Part shown: piece by piece, positions 62,849 to 64,000 of the stretch
Layout of the letters: the number at the start of each line of letters is the position of its first letter
Position numbering within the stretch: position 1 is the first letter of the stretch
DNA from: Pseudoduganella flava
Lineage (GTDB): Bacteria > Pseudomonadota > Gammaproteobacteria > Burkholderiales > Burkholderiaceae_D
Direction: 5' to 3'
Length of the DNA stretch: 64,000 bases
NCBI RefSeq assembly: GCF_007830495.1
Contig: NZ_VLKW01000009.1
Location: 62,001 to 126,000, forward strand
Program-made: the position numbers and the translations under genes
The notes under the pieces: model-generated
Database searches by the model: none
Told to the model about the DNA's origin: nothing
What the model saw: only the letters and a program-made list of their open reading frames with translations

Positions 62849-63452
62849 CATGGAAGCAAGGGCGATGTGCGCAGGCGCGCCGTGCTGGAGGCCCCGGCGG
62901 CAGCGGGGCGTGACGTTGATCGTCAGCCTGTTGATGCTGGTGGCCGTGCTGCTGCTGGGCGCCGCGTCGGCGGGCATGGCGCTGATGGGCGAAAAGGCGG
63001 CGCGCGCCGAGCGCGATCGGCAGGTGGCATTGCAAGCTGCGGAGGATGCGTTGATGGATGCGGAACACGATATCGATGGCGCCGTCGCCGAACGGGCCAC
63101 GGCACTGGAAGCGCCAGGCGGGTTTGCGCCGGGATGCGGCACCGGGCCCGCGCTCGGCCTGTGCGCGCAGCAGGCGGCCGGCGACCTGCCACCGTGGCAG
63201 ACGGTCGACCTGGCGGCGGGCGACGCGGCCGTGCCGCTGGGCCGCTTCACCGGCGCGACGATGGAAACCGGCGAAGGCGTGCTGCCTTTGCGGCGGCCGC
63301 GGTACGTGATCGAACGGCTGCCGTACCACCGGCCCGGCGAAGAGGTGGGCGCCGCGCCGCGCTTCTTCTACCGCGTCACGGCGATTGGTTTCGGCAGCCG
63401 CGACGAGACGCAGGTCGTGCTGCAGGCGGCCTATCGCCGCCCGGACGAGTGA
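62841..63452 (+). CDS. pilX: Type IV pilus minor pilin PilX
   Basis: This 203-aa prepilin has an unusually long leader (about 23 residues, CWRPRRQRG) before VTLIVSLLMLVAVLLLGAAS. Position 5 of the mature protein is Val, not Glu, as is normal for PilX. It overlaps pilW by 8 bases; an ATG three codons later is an alternative start. The remainder is a soluble pilin-like domain. Confidence 0.9.
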   Translation: MADMEARAMCAGAPCWRPRRQRGVTLIVSLLMLVAVLLLGAASAGMALMGEKAARAERDRQVALQAAEDALMDAEHDIDGAVAERATALEAPGGFAPGCGTGPALGLCAQQAAGDLPPWQTVDLAAGDAAVPLGRFTGATMETGEGVLPLRRPRYVIERLPYHRPGEEVGAAPRFFYRVTAIGFGSRDETQVVLQAAYRRPDE

Positions 63453-63459
63453 GGTGCGG

Positions 63460-64000
63460 ATGGGCAGCACGAGCAATCAACCCGTTCCCGGCCGAGCAAG
63501 GCCGTGGCGCCCCGGCATGGGCGCGCCGTGGCGGCGGCAGCGCTGCGCTGCGGTGCAGGCTGCGGCATCGGCATCGGCATCGGCAGCGACGCCGGCTGCG
63601 AAACCGGCTGCGGCAACGTCTGCACCACGATCAGCGGGGCAATCCGCGAGGCAGTCCGCGACCCGGTCCGCGGCGCTTTCCGCAGTACGAACGTTGGCGC
63701 TTCCACTGGCGCTGGCCTGCATCGTGCCGGCACACGCCGCACCGCCCGCGGTGACGCTCGATGACGGCGTCCCGGCACTGGCCTGCGGCACCCGGCCGCA
63801 GCTGCTGCACGGCCCCGCGCTCGCGGTGTCCGCGCAACAGCTGGCGCCCGTGCCGGCGGGCGAGTGGGGCCAGGCCGGGCCGGATGCCGCCGTGTTCCGC
63901 ACGACGTTCGACCTGGCCACCGCCAGCGGCACGTTGACCCGCGCGGCCGTGGTGCGCGACGCCGACGGTGCCGTCCGGCTGCTGGACCCGTCGTGGGACG
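63460..64000 (+). CDS. pilY1: Probable type IV pilus tip protein PilY1, 5' part only
   Basis: The frame opens at the ATG at 63460, seven bases after the pilX stop, and runs off the window edge (180 codons). It has an Ala-rich N-terminal extension of about 85 residues with repeated GCA-TCG/GCA-GCG codons, then a hydrophobic segment (TLALPLALACIVPAHA) that would be the signal peptide. Next comes a mature start with VFRTTFDLATASGTLTR, which recalls the PilY1 propeller entry. Position at the end of pilVWX supports PilY1; the beta-propeller and calcium site lie outside. The real start may be nearer the signal peptide. Confidence 0.65.
   Translation, partial: MGSTSNQPVPGRARPWRPGMGAPWRRQRCAAVQAAASASASAATPAAKPAAATSAPRSAGQSARQSATRSAALSAVRTLALPLALACIVPAHAAPPAVTLDDGVPALACGTRPQLLHGPALAVSAQQLAPVPAGEWGQAGPDAAVFRTTFDLATASGTLTRAAVVRDADGAVRLLDPSWD

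Overview
The window is GC-rich, densely packed DNA from a Gram-negative betaproteobacterium, most likely an Oxalobacteraceae of the Massilia/Duganella/Pseudoduganella type. Reasons: the ybgC-tolQRAB-pal-cpoB block ending near tRNA-Lys genes; glyA behind a ZTP riboswitch and followed by nrdR; a pilV-pilW-pilX-pilY1-like minor pilin operon; PEP-CTERM proteins; giant RTX proteins; and many Tat-exported oxidoreductases. This placement is inference from gene content; no rRNA is present.

Layout. 1-11.3 kb: three consecutive RTX (calcium-binding repeat) genes, the first cut by the window edge, with a 32-codon ORF behind a strong ribosome site in the first gap. 11.3-16.5 kb: a small membrane protein, a Tat-exported amidase and, divergently, a two-gene molybdenum hydroxylase (IorA/IorB type). 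16.6-19.8 kb: a leftward unit of an unknown 139-aa protein, a double-domain KaiC-like ATPase and a hybrid histidine kinase. 20.0-26.0 kb: an OmpR-type two-component pair followed by a three-subunit FAD/cytochrome c dehydrogenase. 26.2-31.3 kb: a chemoreceptor, a divergent LysR/quinone-oxidoreductase pair and an MFS exporter, with two 43-bp palindromes. 31.4-41.2 kb: a PAS-GGDEF-EAL protein with a Gly-Gln hexamer tract and an eroded EAL domain, an SUV3-like helicase, a DUF945-like exported protein, a DUF418 membrane protein, a YigZ protein and a fatty-acid desaturase.

41.2-45.0 kb holds a PEP-CTERM cohesin-like protein beside a metalloprotease with a C-terminal dockerin-like segment. A two-domain rhodanese and a TonB-dependent receptor follow. 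49.26-52.3 kb is an accessory patch: a possible immunity protein, a frameshifted remnant resembling a toxin C-terminus, and a visibly AT-richer DUF6119/TIGR04141 gene. It abuts two tRNA-Lys genes driven by a perfect consensus promoter, then a second pair of the 43-bp palindromes.

52.8-58.0 kb is the Tol-Pal envelope operon. It is followed by a short-chain dehydrogenase, the ZTP-riboswitch-controlled glyA, nrdR, and the minor-pilin operon running off the right edge. The strongest leads for unfamiliar biology are the cohesin/dockerin neighbours, the broken toxin-like gene with an intact downstream partner next to DUF6119, the small ORF at 2306-2404, the GQ tract, and the KaiC/139-aa/kinase unit. 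No CRISPR array, integrase or transposase was seen.
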